DNA of 64,000 bases from contig CM075767.1 of assembly GCA_037974665.1 (NCBI GenBank), forward strand, positions 23,213,498 through 23,277,497, given 5' to 3'. The notes beneath the pieces were generated by a model. It saw only the letters and a list, made by a program, of their open reading frames with translations, made no database searches and was not told the origin of the DNA. The DNA comes from Ehretia macrophylla. Lineage: Eukaryota; Streptophyta; Magnoliopsida; Boraginales; Ehretiaceae. Of this stretch, positions 10,585-19,887 are shown piece after piece. Both the position numbers and the translations under genes were made by a program. How positions within the stretch are numbered: position 1 is the stretch's first letter; every line of letters starts with the position of its first letter.

Positions 10585-11770
10585 CCATTTGTTTGCTGTA
10601 AAATAACTTGTAATTAGAAAATAATTTCTAAAAAGCACAATATTTTCTAATGTTTGCTTTCCCCACTCAAAACTAATTTCTAGTGTTTATATGTAATAGT
10701 GAAACAGTCATTAAGGCTATTAAATTATTAATTGTTTTAAAAATATTAAAAATTAATATAATTAATTAATAATTAAAAAACTATTATTTTGTTGATAAAA
10801 TATACATAACTTTAAATAATTAGTAAAAAAATTAATTAATACATAATAAATTAATTCATAATTTCATAAATTAATAATTAATTTAATAATTATTACTAAT
10901 TAATAACATTAGATAAATAATTAACTAATAGTATATAAATAAATAAAAATCTTAAGTTACTTAAATTTTTAATCAATATTAAATAAAATTTTATTATTTA
11001 TTCATTAATTTATTAGTCATTAAATTAAATTAATTATTTTTTCATATAATCATTACTAATTTATAAAATTAAATAAACCAGTAATTAAATAGTTATTAAA
11101 TTAAAATTTTAAAATAATCAAATAATTTATTAGTTAGTTAATTGATTATTTAATTAATATTAAATATAATTTTGTTAATAACTATTAATCAATGTTAAAT
11201 ATAATTTTATTATTTATTAAATAAATTATTACTCATAAAAGTAAAATAAATTAATTTTTATTATTAAATTAATTAATTTTTCATATAATCGTTACTAATT
11301 TATAAAATTAGATAAACAATTAATTAAATAGTTATTAAATTAAAAAAATTAAAATAATCAAATAATTTATTACTAATTTAATTAATATTAAATATTATTT
11401 TATTAATAATAAATTTAATTAATTTATTAGTTATTAAATTAAAATTAATTATTTTTATTATTAAGTTACATAATTTTTATCTTAAAAAAAATAAAATTAA
11501 TTAAAAATGTGACGGAAGTCAGGTGAGGTGGAGGTGGGGTTGGGGTTGGGGTTGGGGTTGGGTGGGGTCTGCGTGGGTAAAGTCAGGGTAGAATGAGAGG
11601 AAAATATTTTTTCCCTCGAAGGATATGAAAATATTTTTCACTCATTTCAACTAAACATTTTCTTTTGACCAAAAAAAGTTTTTCGCTTGACCAATATTCC
11701 TGTGTTACCAAACATCGAAAAATTAAAAAATATTTTCTAGGATAATATATTACAGCAAACAAACGAAATC
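10585..11770. mobile_element. AT-rich terminal-repeat element related to the Tourist-like MITE
   Basis: The ends carry ATTTGTTTGCTGTAAAATAA (about 10588) and its inverse TTACAGCAAACAAACG (about 11751-11765). These terminal sequences are shared with the compact MITE at 31429-31772. The interior (about 10730-11500) is very AT-rich, built from TTAATTAAT-like words in loose tandem. Exact ends and duplication are unclear. It may be the same MITE family expanded by simple repeats. Confidence 0.5.
11533..11563 (+). repeat. GGGGTT tandem tract (potential G-quadruplex)
   Basis: Four to five consecutive TTGGGG units lie in a G-rich stretch within AT-rich DNA. At least four G4 runs separated by TT satisfy the usual quadruplex pattern on the + strand. 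The plant telomere unit is TTTAGGG, so this is not a telomere remnant. Confidence 0.7.
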
Positions 11771-12261
11771 TCTGTATACATGACTTTATAGCACAATATA
11801 CAAACATGAGTAATAGCGGAATCACATAGTTGTTTAAGCTTTGATAAAGAAAATTATAATCGCTAATTGATTATTGACAAAGGTTTTCATCTCTCTTCTC
11901 GATTCAGAATTAACTAGAGTTAATGAAAATAGTATGTTAGGGATAAAGTAGGAGACATAATCCAGTCATGCATTTATAGTTTATAGTTTATATTAAGGGA
12001 AAAATGCAGCAGTAGTTCCCATTGTTTACTCAAAAGTTAATTTAGTCCCCATTGTTTCAAAATGCTCAAAAAGGTCCCTAATGTTTGTAAACATGCTCAT
12101 TGTGGTCCCTACCGTTAAAATTTTAACATAAAATTTATAAAATAACTAAACTACCCTTACTTAAAAATAAAATACCCAAAATATCCCTATCTTCTTCTTC
12201 CTCTTCCAAACCCTCAACCCACCACCACCAAGCACCACCACCACCCACCACCCACTCCCCT

Positions 12262-12450
12262 GCACGTGACACAGCCCCCCCTGCGCGCGACAGCGCCTCC
12301 CCCCCCTACCCCCCCTGCGCGCGACAGCGCCTCCCCCCTCCACCCCTCCTGCGCGCGACAGCGCCTCCCCACCCCCCCCCTGCGCGAACAGCGCCCCCCC
12401 ACCCCCCTTCGCGAACAGCGCCACCCACCCCCCCTGTTGCGCGAACAGCC
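12262..12450. repeat. GC-rich minisatellite inside the MULE
   Basis: About seven imperfect units of roughly 25-30 bp share the core GCGCGCGACAGCGCCTCC, decaying to GCGCGAACAGCGCC. It gives overlapping proline- or glycine-rich ORFs on both strands, which are repeat artefacts. The density of CG steps is unique in the window. Confidence 0.8.
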
Positions 12451-12462
12451 CCACCCCCCTCC

Positions 12463-12715
12463 TTGTGTATTAGTGTATGTTTTGGTGTTAGTGTGTGTTT
12501 ATGGGTGTGTATTAGTGTGTATTTTTTGGTGTTAGTGTGTGTTTTTTGGTGTTAGTGTGTGTTTGTGGGTGTGTTAATGTGTGTGTATTAGTGTGTTTTT
12601 TGGTGTTTCTGTGAGTGTGTGTGTTTGTAGGTGTGTTAGTGTGTGTTTTTTGGTGAGTGCGTGTGTTTGTAGGTGTGTTAGTGTGTGTTTTTTGGTATTT
12701 TTGTGTGAGATTTTG
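12463..12715. repeat. GT-rich minisatellite inside the MULE
   Basis: Irregular repeats of TTAGTGTGTGTTTTTTGGTG and TTTGTAGGTGTG words. It directly follows the GC-rich minisatellite and ends before the right inverted repeat. No coding signal. Confidence 0.75.
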
Positions 12716-12913
12716 TGTTTTTTGTGATTTTTCAAATTTACCCTTGAAATACTATTCACATCTGTTAAAACTAACCAAAATTTTAACGATGGAGACTACA
12801 ATGAGCATGTTTACAAACATTGGGGACCTTTTTGAGCATTTTGAAACAATGAGGACTAAATTGATTTTTGAGTAAACAATGGGGACTACTGCTGCTTTTT
12901 TCCCTTATATTAA

Positions 12914-13782
12914 CATGCCCACCTATAAAAAACTTTGTTAGAATATACAAGTTTACACACAAGTTAACTGTATTGACTAATGAGGTAAACTTAAAATAAT
13001 ATAACTACAAATCAGTCTATGATCAGATATTCAGCCTATTTAATTAGATAAAATATAATTAATGGCGATCCACATGATGAAAAATATTCCAACAATCTAG
13101 TGAATTCCTCTCACAGTTGGAGGTTGAGTTGCATGTGGATGGCCTAATGTGTAGTTCACACATAATTGATCAATTCACATCCCCTCTGGATGGTCGTACT
13201 TGTGTACATTTTGCTGCTTCATACTAGCTAGAAGTAAGTCTTTCTTATGGATGGTCAATCAAGAAGTTGAGTACGAAGCTCAACAATCTCTTAATGGAAA
13301 TTCTAGCATGTTATATAACACACGGCACCATGCTCCAAGTCTTTCCTTGGTGTAGTATGCTAATATTTCCAAGTCAACTTGCGTTTGCGTGTAAAGAGAT
13401 CAGTCTATTGGGTAAGCTCTTAAGATATGGAGGAGAGACTAGATTACATCTCGTTCAAATCAATTAAAAATTCTTTTTTTTTTTTAAATGAAATTTATAG
13501 GCTTTGTATTAGACTAATCTTGATTATGTCTCATCTAAATAAGATCATATTTTTCAAAAATTTAACAAGGTAACGTAAACCCATTTTTTTTTTCCAAATA
13601 TAGTTTTCCGTCATAGAAAAATATCCACATAATAGCTAGACTAAGTTTGGCAAAGGTCGGTCTCATGTCGCTACATGGAAATAGTGAAAGCAGAAGTAAA
13701 TATTCAACTCTTGAACCTCTCCTACAATGTTTAAATCTCCATCCATCAATAGAGCTAGCTTGTTGCTGTTTCCCTACTCTCA
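12914..13782. other. 5' flank of gene B
   Basis: No gene is seen. About 13060-13330 is similar to 58140-58370, sharing GTTCACACATAA and a TAAGTCTTTCTTATG-like stretch, so it is cluster flank duplicated with the genes. Promoter elements for gene B would lie in its 3' part; none can be fixed by eye. Confidence 0.4.
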
Positions 13783-13787
13783 TCTCT

Positions 13788-13824
<37 letters not shown>
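13783..13824. repeat. (CT)n microsatellite in the 5' leader of gene B
   Basis: A nearly pure CT run ends six bases before the proposed start codon of gene B at 13830. Such pyrimidine tracts are common in plant 5' leaders. Confidence 0.85.
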
Positions 13825-13827
<3 letters not shown>

Positions 13828-13829
13828 AA

Positions 13830-16607
13830 ATGCATGTCAATCTCTACCAACCCTTTTCTCTGCTGATCACAATTAGCCTCATCTACATTCCAATATCTTT
13901 CTGTGAAGAAAACAATATCTAAGCTGTGGTAAGTTACTTCACTGTGGAGACCTTCACGATGTTGGCTATCCTTTCTATGGAGAAGGCCGACCCGTCCACT
14001 GTGGCCATCCAGGTTTCGAGTTAAACTGCGAAAAAAATATCCCATACATTACAACCCAAAAGGTCACTTACCGTGGCCTAAACAGTCGATAAAACAACAC
14101 AGTATCTTAGTATTGCCAGAGACGATCTGTGGAACAATATTTGTCCCACGCTTCTATACAACACTTCCCTGGATTTCAACATCTTTGATTACGACACGAA
14201 TCAGCGAAGCATTACTCTGTACTATGGTTGTTCCACAATTCCAGGCCAACCATATGAACCTCCTAATCGGTTTGATTGTTCTGTCAATGATACCAACGGC
14301 TTTGGCTTTTATTTGCCCACAGATGAGCCTGTTTCGGACTATTTTAAAGTGTTGAGATGCAATGATAGTATCAAAGTTCCTGTTAATCAAGCAGCAGCCG
14401 AGAATTTAATCGACCATAAAGCTTCTGCTGATAAATTGAAAACAGCTCTAGCTAGTGGCTTCGGTTTAAAATGGTCTGCAAACAACAAAAACTGCGATCA
14501 ATGCGCTCAGGGAGGGGGTCGATGTGGGTGTGATCCCAGTTCGCATTCATTTGTCTGCTATTGCGCTGATGGACCATATGCTTTTACCTGTAAAGGTATG
14601 TGATTCAATTTGATCTTCTCTGTCTCGTCATGTAGGAATCAATTTGACATGGAGGTTTGCCCTGGAATCGATAAGTTCTTATCTGTTCTAGGGGAAAATA
14701 ATCTAGACATGGTTTTCACTTTTTTGTTATAACAGGGCCATCACCATTCTTTAAATCGGGAATCAAATTGACACCCTTCATATCAACGATCCAGATAATA
14801 TGCTCATCTTAAACACATACAAAATAAACAAGTGTGAATTTTAACGATGTTTGTTATATATAGTGATTTAATAGAAATTCAAACAAAAATTTAGTTGCTT
14901 AAATATTTGATAGTATAATTACTTATCTTTCACAACCATGGTAAAATTCATCTCAGACTAGTTGTTTTGTAATCCAGTATATGTACAATTGGATGTATGC
15001 TTCGTGGTTCGTTGCTGTGCTATTAGTTTCACCCTGTTATTTTACATTTTAGTTAGGCTCCAGGACTAATCCTAACTGTAATTTGAGATTTCATGTCTAC
15101 AAAGACAATTATAGATGATCTTTGTTCATTTTAAATATCAAGGTTAGGCATCCTAGTTAAAGGAAATGATCTTCTCTATAACTAATGCATGGTATTCTTT
15201 TTAACATTTTTTGTTCTGTTTTACTTACTCTGCAGGAAGTAGTAAGCTGGGCCTGATTCTTGGCACAGGTAGATATCATTTTAAGCAAAAACTTCGATAA
15301 GTTTATATACTTGTACACACCTGTTATATGCATATATACAAGATTTCCAACTGGCTGTTTATAGAATCCTAGCCAATTTCCGAAATTTCTTTCCATTGAT
15401 TTGTAGTTTTAGCTGGAGTTGCCGCGATGCTCATAATTTGCTTAGTCATCTTTATTATATGGCGCCGTAGGAGAAAGAGCAATGGTTCCTCATACATTCA
15501 TTCGCGAATTACATCTTCTGATCCTTCCTCAAGAACAAACCTTGAAGCGAGCAGTGTCTACCCTGGGGTTCCTGTCTTCTCCTATGCTGAGCTCGTAGAA
15601 GCCACTAGTAATTTTGATTCTTCCAAAGAACTTGGAGATGGAGGCTTTGGTATCGTATATTACGGTAAGAAGCACCACATTTCAAGAGCCATGTAACAGG
15701 ACTGCTAAACTTTCGGCCACAAAGAATGGACTAATCATTTAAGTGTCGATATTTGTTTTTAGAATTACTAATTCTTGACCTTTATGATGTAGGCAAACTT
15801 CGAGATGGAAGAGAAGTTGCAGTAAAGCGTCTTTATGAGCACAATTATAAACGTGTTGAGCAGTTCATGAATGAGATTAAGATTCTCACAGGCTTGAGGC
15901 ATCGAAATCTTGTTTCCCTTTATGGTTGCACCTCTAGGCGCAGCCGAGAACTACTCCTTGTTTACGAATATGTTCACAATGGCACTGTTGCGGATCATCT
16001 CCACGGTGAAAGAAGAAAAGAAAGATTACTCACCTGGCCTATTCGCATGAACATTGCCTTCGAAACTGCCAGTGCATTGACATACCTCCACGCTTCAGAT
16101 ATAATACACCGAGATGTGAAGACTAATAACATACTTCTTGATCACAACTTTTGTGTCAAAGTTGCAGATTTTGGGCTTTCAAGACTCTTCCCAAACGATG
16201 TCACCCATGTCTCAACCGCTCCACAGGGAACTCCTGGCTATGTCGATCCAGAATATCACGAATGCTACCAGCTAACCAATAAGAGCGATGTTTATAGCTT
16301 TGGAGTTGTCCTCATCGAACTAATATCATCATTGCCTGCTGTTGATATAAGCAGGCATAGACAAGAGATCAACTTGGCTAACTTAGCAATCAATAGGATC
16401 CAAAGTCGCGCATATGATGAGTTAATTGACCCCTCACTGGGGTACACATCCGATCCTGAAGTGAAAAGAATGACTATTTCCATAGCTGAGTTAGCTTTTC
16501 AATGTCTGCAAGTCGATAAGGAACTGAGGCCGAAAATGGATGAAGTATTGGAGGTTTTGAAGGATATTAAGGAGGCTAAGGAGGACTTCCATGTCTTGGA
16601 ATCATGA
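13830..16607 (+). CDS. LRK10L-1-type wall-associated-like receptor kinase B (kinase intact, ectodomain frameshifted)
   Basis: A transmembrane Ser/Thr kinase of the LEAF RUST 10 LRK10L-1 clade, presumably at the plasma membrane. Exons follow GT-AG rules: 13830-14595, 15236-15268, 15407-15664 and 15793-16607. The start was chosen because ATG 13830 gives a signal peptide (hydrophobic core LLITISLIYIPISF). The GUB_WAK ectodomain shows CGDLHDVGYPFYGEG and CGHPGFELNC. Near the exon end is a WAK-associated cysteine pattern (CDQCAQGGGRCGC). The transmembrane helix is in exon 3, before WRRRRK. The kinase has HRDVKTNN, DFG and GTPGYVDPEY. Exon 1 is broken as read: stop TAA at 13920-13922, correct frame +2 from about 13919, and back to frame 0 near 14088. 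The gene is either a young pseudogene or shows two sequence errors. It is the best-preserved host gene here. Confidence 0.88.
15407..15664 (+). CDS. Gene B exon 3: transmembrane helix and kinase N-lobe start
   Basis: Flanked by TTGTAG and GTAAGA splice signals. It encodes VLAGVAAMLIICLVIFII (membrane helix), the basic stop-transfer WRRRRK, then FSYAELVEATSNFD and the glycine loop GDGGFGIVYYG. The final G of the loop is split across the intron. The ATP lysine lies at the start of exon 4. Confidence 0.9.
15793..16607 (+). CDS. Gene B exon 4: kinase catalytic domain
   Basis: Acceptor GATGTAG at 15786-15792, with an open frame to TGA 16605-16607. It contains the invariant lysine (EVAVKRL), the catalytic loop HRDVKTNNILLD, DFG, the activation segment GTPGYVDPEY and the terminal arginine of RPKMDE. 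Every residue needed for catalysis that I can check is present, and the frame has no stop. In this clade the HRD arginine is kept (an RD kinase), unlike the HFD form of the LRK10L-2 copies. Confidence 0.92.
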
Positions 16608-16719
16608 ACTATCCTTTCTCCAAATTTACTGGACCAAATTGTAGCTTGTGTGTATTGTGATGCTCAGCCATCTCCAAAAATCTCAAACTCTCATCAGAGA
16701 GAGAGGGAGAATGGTATGA

Positions 16720-16815
16720 AACTATAGGCGCGCAACACACAAATATACTTAGCATCCGTGCCCCATGGCTTGAAGAAAGGGGTTGCTTTCGTTTTAACTA
16801 CTTGTTATTAACTTG
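16720..16815 (+). pseudogene. LRK10L-2 ectodomain scrap downstream of gene B
   Basis: The stretch ACTATAGGCGCGCAACACAC... and the following CCATGGCTTGAAGAAAGG resemble the first 60 bases of the window, which are the ectodomain of pseudogene A. No open frame is kept. A related scrap starts the fragment at 17360. It indicates yet another LRK10L-2 copy between B and C that has been lost. Confidence 0.5.
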
Positions 16816-17359
16816 ACGGACAAGTTGTAGATGATTTGTGTTCATTTCCAATATCAACCTTATCACTAATGTATAGCATTGTTTTTACATTGATTGCTTC
16901 AAGGCCAAGTTCTGCTGGGTAAAGCAACCCTGCATGAGTTTAGTCCTTTCCCTTGACCCCATAAAGGTATTATAAATTGATTTGTAGGTTTTATACATGC
17001 AATTAACTCATATTCCTGCATGGATGAAATTAATTATTTCCCAAGTAGTTACGTCTCAGCGTTTTGGAATCTTACATACAGTAGACTTCGCCTACTAACT
17101 TTCTTTTGTTCGGGGGACAGGTGCGAGTAAGGATCTTCCCATAATATAGTATGTCCTAATTTCATAAAGGTTGTGCCGCATATATCTTCTTATGTAAAGC
17201 ATATGTAAGATTTAAACTTCCAAAAGCTTATGTAAGATGTAACATTCCACTCACTCACAGTTTTTCGGATCCATTACATCTAAAATTAGACAGGTTTATA
17301 TAGGGGTGAATTTAGAATTTTTTTCACGGACAACTAATTCCTTTTCTTAACAAGGGTTA
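16816..17359. other. Non-coding DNA between LRK10L remnants
   Basis: AT-rich DNA without a supported gene or a recognised element. Short stretches resemble the introns of the neighbouring LRK10L copies. Confidence 0.4.
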
Positions 17360-18436
17360 ATTACCGTTCCATATACAATTAACGTCCGCGCCCCTTGGTG
17401 GCATGATAATAAGGATTGTTTAGTTTTAAAAATATCTCTTTTCCAAACTCTGCTTCTATATCATTTACATTACATCGCTCAATCCATATGTAGATCCTCC
17501 TAAGGACTTGTTTAGTTTATTGGCTAGCGAATTTTATCTGCAGTTGTTCTAATTGTTCTGATTGCCGCCACAGAGGTGGCCAATGTCTAACTCATGACAG
17601 CCTAAATCGATTCTATTGATGCTATTGATCATTTTCTATCACCCTAAACATTATCCTGCCAGCTATTTATTTATTTATTTATATACTGTCGTTGTTGTTT
17701 AATTCTGGTGCAGGTGCAGGTGCAGGTGCAGGTAGCCATATGCGACTAATTCTTGGCATAGGTACCTACTGCTTCGGTTATGCATATTTTTTACCATCTT
17801 CCTGTTAATGCATAATTTGAGATCACATAAAATTGCAGTAGGCATTGCTTGAGGTTAGAGTATTACATTGACTTTGTAATACTCAAATTCTACATTTCGA
17901 TATAAAGACACACAATGTTCTTCTTGATGATGAATTGTGTCCGAAAATCTCTGATTTCGGACTATCTAAACTACGCACTAAGAAAGTAAGCATTGTATCA
18001 ATATTGGGTGCACGAGGGACCATTGGATATATTGCTCCATAAGTTGTTTGCAGATCATTTGGAGGGGTTTCTCATAAGTCAGATGTTTAGCTATGACATG
18101 ATGATTCTTGAAATGGTTGGAGGAAGAAAGAATGTTGATGTTGGAGTTGGTCATACTAGTGAGATATACTATCCACATTGGATCTACAAACAACTTGAAC
18201 TAAACCAAGTGCTTGGATTTGATGGACTTTTGAATGAAGAAGAGGATGAGAAAGCAAGAAAGATGATTATCGTAAGCTTGTCGTGCATACAAACAAATTC
18301 CTCAATCTGACCATCAATGAGTAAAGTAGTAGAAATGCTAGAAGGGAACTTGGACTCCTTGCCAATTCCTTCGAAGCCCTATTTATTTTCTCCCTCTTGA
18401 TCACCAATCGAAATGTCAAGTGTACAAATAACTTAA
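17360..18436 (+). pseudogene. LRK10L-2-type receptor-like kinase pseudogene C (no N-lobe)
   Basis: A decayed copy collinear with A and D. An ectodomain scrap including CRHRGGQCLTHDS-type coding lies at about 17480-17600. Next comes a short exon (SHMRLILGI) after a tandemly repeated acceptor at 17707-17732. The C-lobe then begins at about 17838 with AVGIA. The transmembrane exon and the whole kinase N-lobe (glycine loop, ATP lysine) are missing. HFDIKTHN and DFGLSKL survive, but stops occur after GYIAP (18041-18043), after SDV, and after NSSI. The reading ends at TAA 18434-18436. It cannot encode a kinase. Confidence 0.85.
17707..17732. repeat. (GGTGCA)n hexamer repeat at a splice acceptor
   Basis: Four tandem GGTGCA units cover the 3' splice site of the short exon of pseudogene C. 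The paralogues A and D have a single TGCAG at this place. Replication slippage has multiplied the AG acceptor in register with two codons. Confidence 0.75.
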
Positions 18437-18727
18437 TATTTGTGACTGGCTTGGATCTATGTGTTCTACTTGTCGAAATGGACCTTCTCGAAAGGCTATT
18501 TTGAAATATCCGTTCCACACTATTTCTTAAAGGAATTCAACTTTTACCTTGTGGTTATAGTAGTCTGTAACATCAAGAGTTAAGAGTGTATCCATAACTA
18601 TGAAAACCCAAGTTATCATATATGTTAATTGAGTAAAGTGTATATTACCCAATATGATTTACCGAATTTGTATACTAAACCCTATGTTATTTTAATTCGG
18701 AATAAAAAACTTGTAAGTTTTGAAATA

Positions 18728-19143
18728 GGGTAATTTACTGAAATGATCCTACATCTTTGTCTTTTTGACATTTAAGTCCCGTATCTTTCATTTTGGACAA
18801 AATGGTCATTCATCTTTCATTTTGTGACAATTGTTAGTCCTTGCAGCAAAATTCGTCAAAAAATAACATTGATGAGCACGTGAATGACACGTAAACGCAA
18901 AATTCATAAATCTCTAGGGATAAAATTGTCATGCAATAAAATATAAGCATCCTAAAGTTTATGCATTTTGCAACCACGTACCATTTATGTGCTCACTAAC
19001 GTTAATTTTTGATAAATTTTGCTCGAAGGACTAACAATTGTCACAAAAATGAAAGATGAAGGACAATTTTGTCCGAAAATAAAAGATATGGGATTTAAAT
19101 GTCAAAAAAGATAAAGATATAGGACGATTTCAGTAAATTACCC
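18728..19143. mobile_element. Short non-autonomous MULE (416 bp)
   Basis: Terminal inverted repeats of roughly 160 bp start GGGTAATTTACTGAAAT and end with the inverse. They are flanked by a perfect 9 bp duplication TTTGAAATA (18719-18727 and 19144-19152). No coding capacity. Same structural class as 11997-12904 but a different sequence family. Confidence 0.85.
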
Positions 19144-19194
19144 TTTGAAATATTACACGTCACTCCGATCCCTTTGTGAAATCAAGTCCATCTT

Positions 19195-19545
19195 CAAATA
19201 AAATTGAACCAGGAAAAATCCTCAAAAATTTCAAGAAATAATCTCAAAACCTCCAAGAGATACTGAATTAGGATTCCACTATCAACATATTCACCAATAC
19301 CGAAGGCTTTGGGCATACTTCTATATCCCTATCTCAAAAACTAATCCACGAACCAAAAGGAGTCATTTGGCACCCGCAATAACAATTTCAAGCTCAAGAA
19401 AAACAATACTATCCTGTGCAATGCCCCTAAAATACCCAATACATGGCTTTGAGGTTTTATCTTTTGCTCTAATGAACTGAGGCTCCTTCAAAGATTTGGC
19501 TAATCCCTTGCTAATAAACGTACCTCATGAATGTGTCCCCTACTC
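19195..19545. repeat. Duplicated downstream flank (partner 28985-29290)
   Basis: Collinear similarity to 28985-29290, downstream of pseudogene D. Shared landmarks are CAATACTATCCTGTGCA against CAATATTATCTGGTGCA, GCCCCTAAAA, and TCTTTTGCTCT with GAACTGA/GAAGAAA after it. It is part of the LRK10L tandem unit. No gene. Confidence 0.7.
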
Positions 19546-19887
19546 TTAACGCAATTGTCTGAAAAATGGGGAAAATCAAGACAATACCCTATAGTACCCC
19601 TCATATCATAGCTTTACACTTCCCATCCACACTGTTACGATTTCAAATCGTTCATAAAATCTGAGTGCAAAACTCATTTATATATGCAGGGACCCTATAG
19701 ATGTTTTTCAGTTGGTCTTCTTTGGCAGGGGCGGAGTTATGATTTATTTTCATTGGGGGCTAAGTCACATAATTAAACATTTATATATAAATAATTTTTT
19801 TGGTGGAGGCTGAACTAATTTTTAACCCAAAAATACCTTAAAAATACACATTTTGAAATAAAATTTGAGTTCAATGGGAGTTGTAGT

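Larger units (their letters stand above)
11997..12904. mobile_element. Non-autonomous MULE carrying minisatellites
   Basis: Terminal inverted repeats of about 130 bp begin GGGAAAAATGCAGCAGTAG and end with the inverse. They are flanked by a perfect 9 bp duplication TTATATTAA (11988-11996 and 12905-12913). Long inverted repeats, GGG ends and a 9 bp duplication are Mutator-like hallmarks. The interior holds no gene. It holds a GC-rich tandem repeat (about 12262-12450) followed by a GT-rich one (about 12463-12715), which differ sharply in composition from everything around them. Confidence 0.85.

Noticed and set aside
11533..11563. Interstitial telomere
   Set aside because: The unit is TTGGGG, not the plant TTTAGGG; only a few units are present.
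12161..12535. Long Pro-rich and Gly-rich ORFs on both strands
   Set aside because: They are translations of the GC-rich minisatellite and change composition with frame; there is no start context or conserved domain.
13755..14045. Minus-strand ORF with a run of Arg-Glu over the ectodomain exon
   Set aside because: It is the CT microsatellite read backwards plus the antisense of conserved LRK10L coding sequence.
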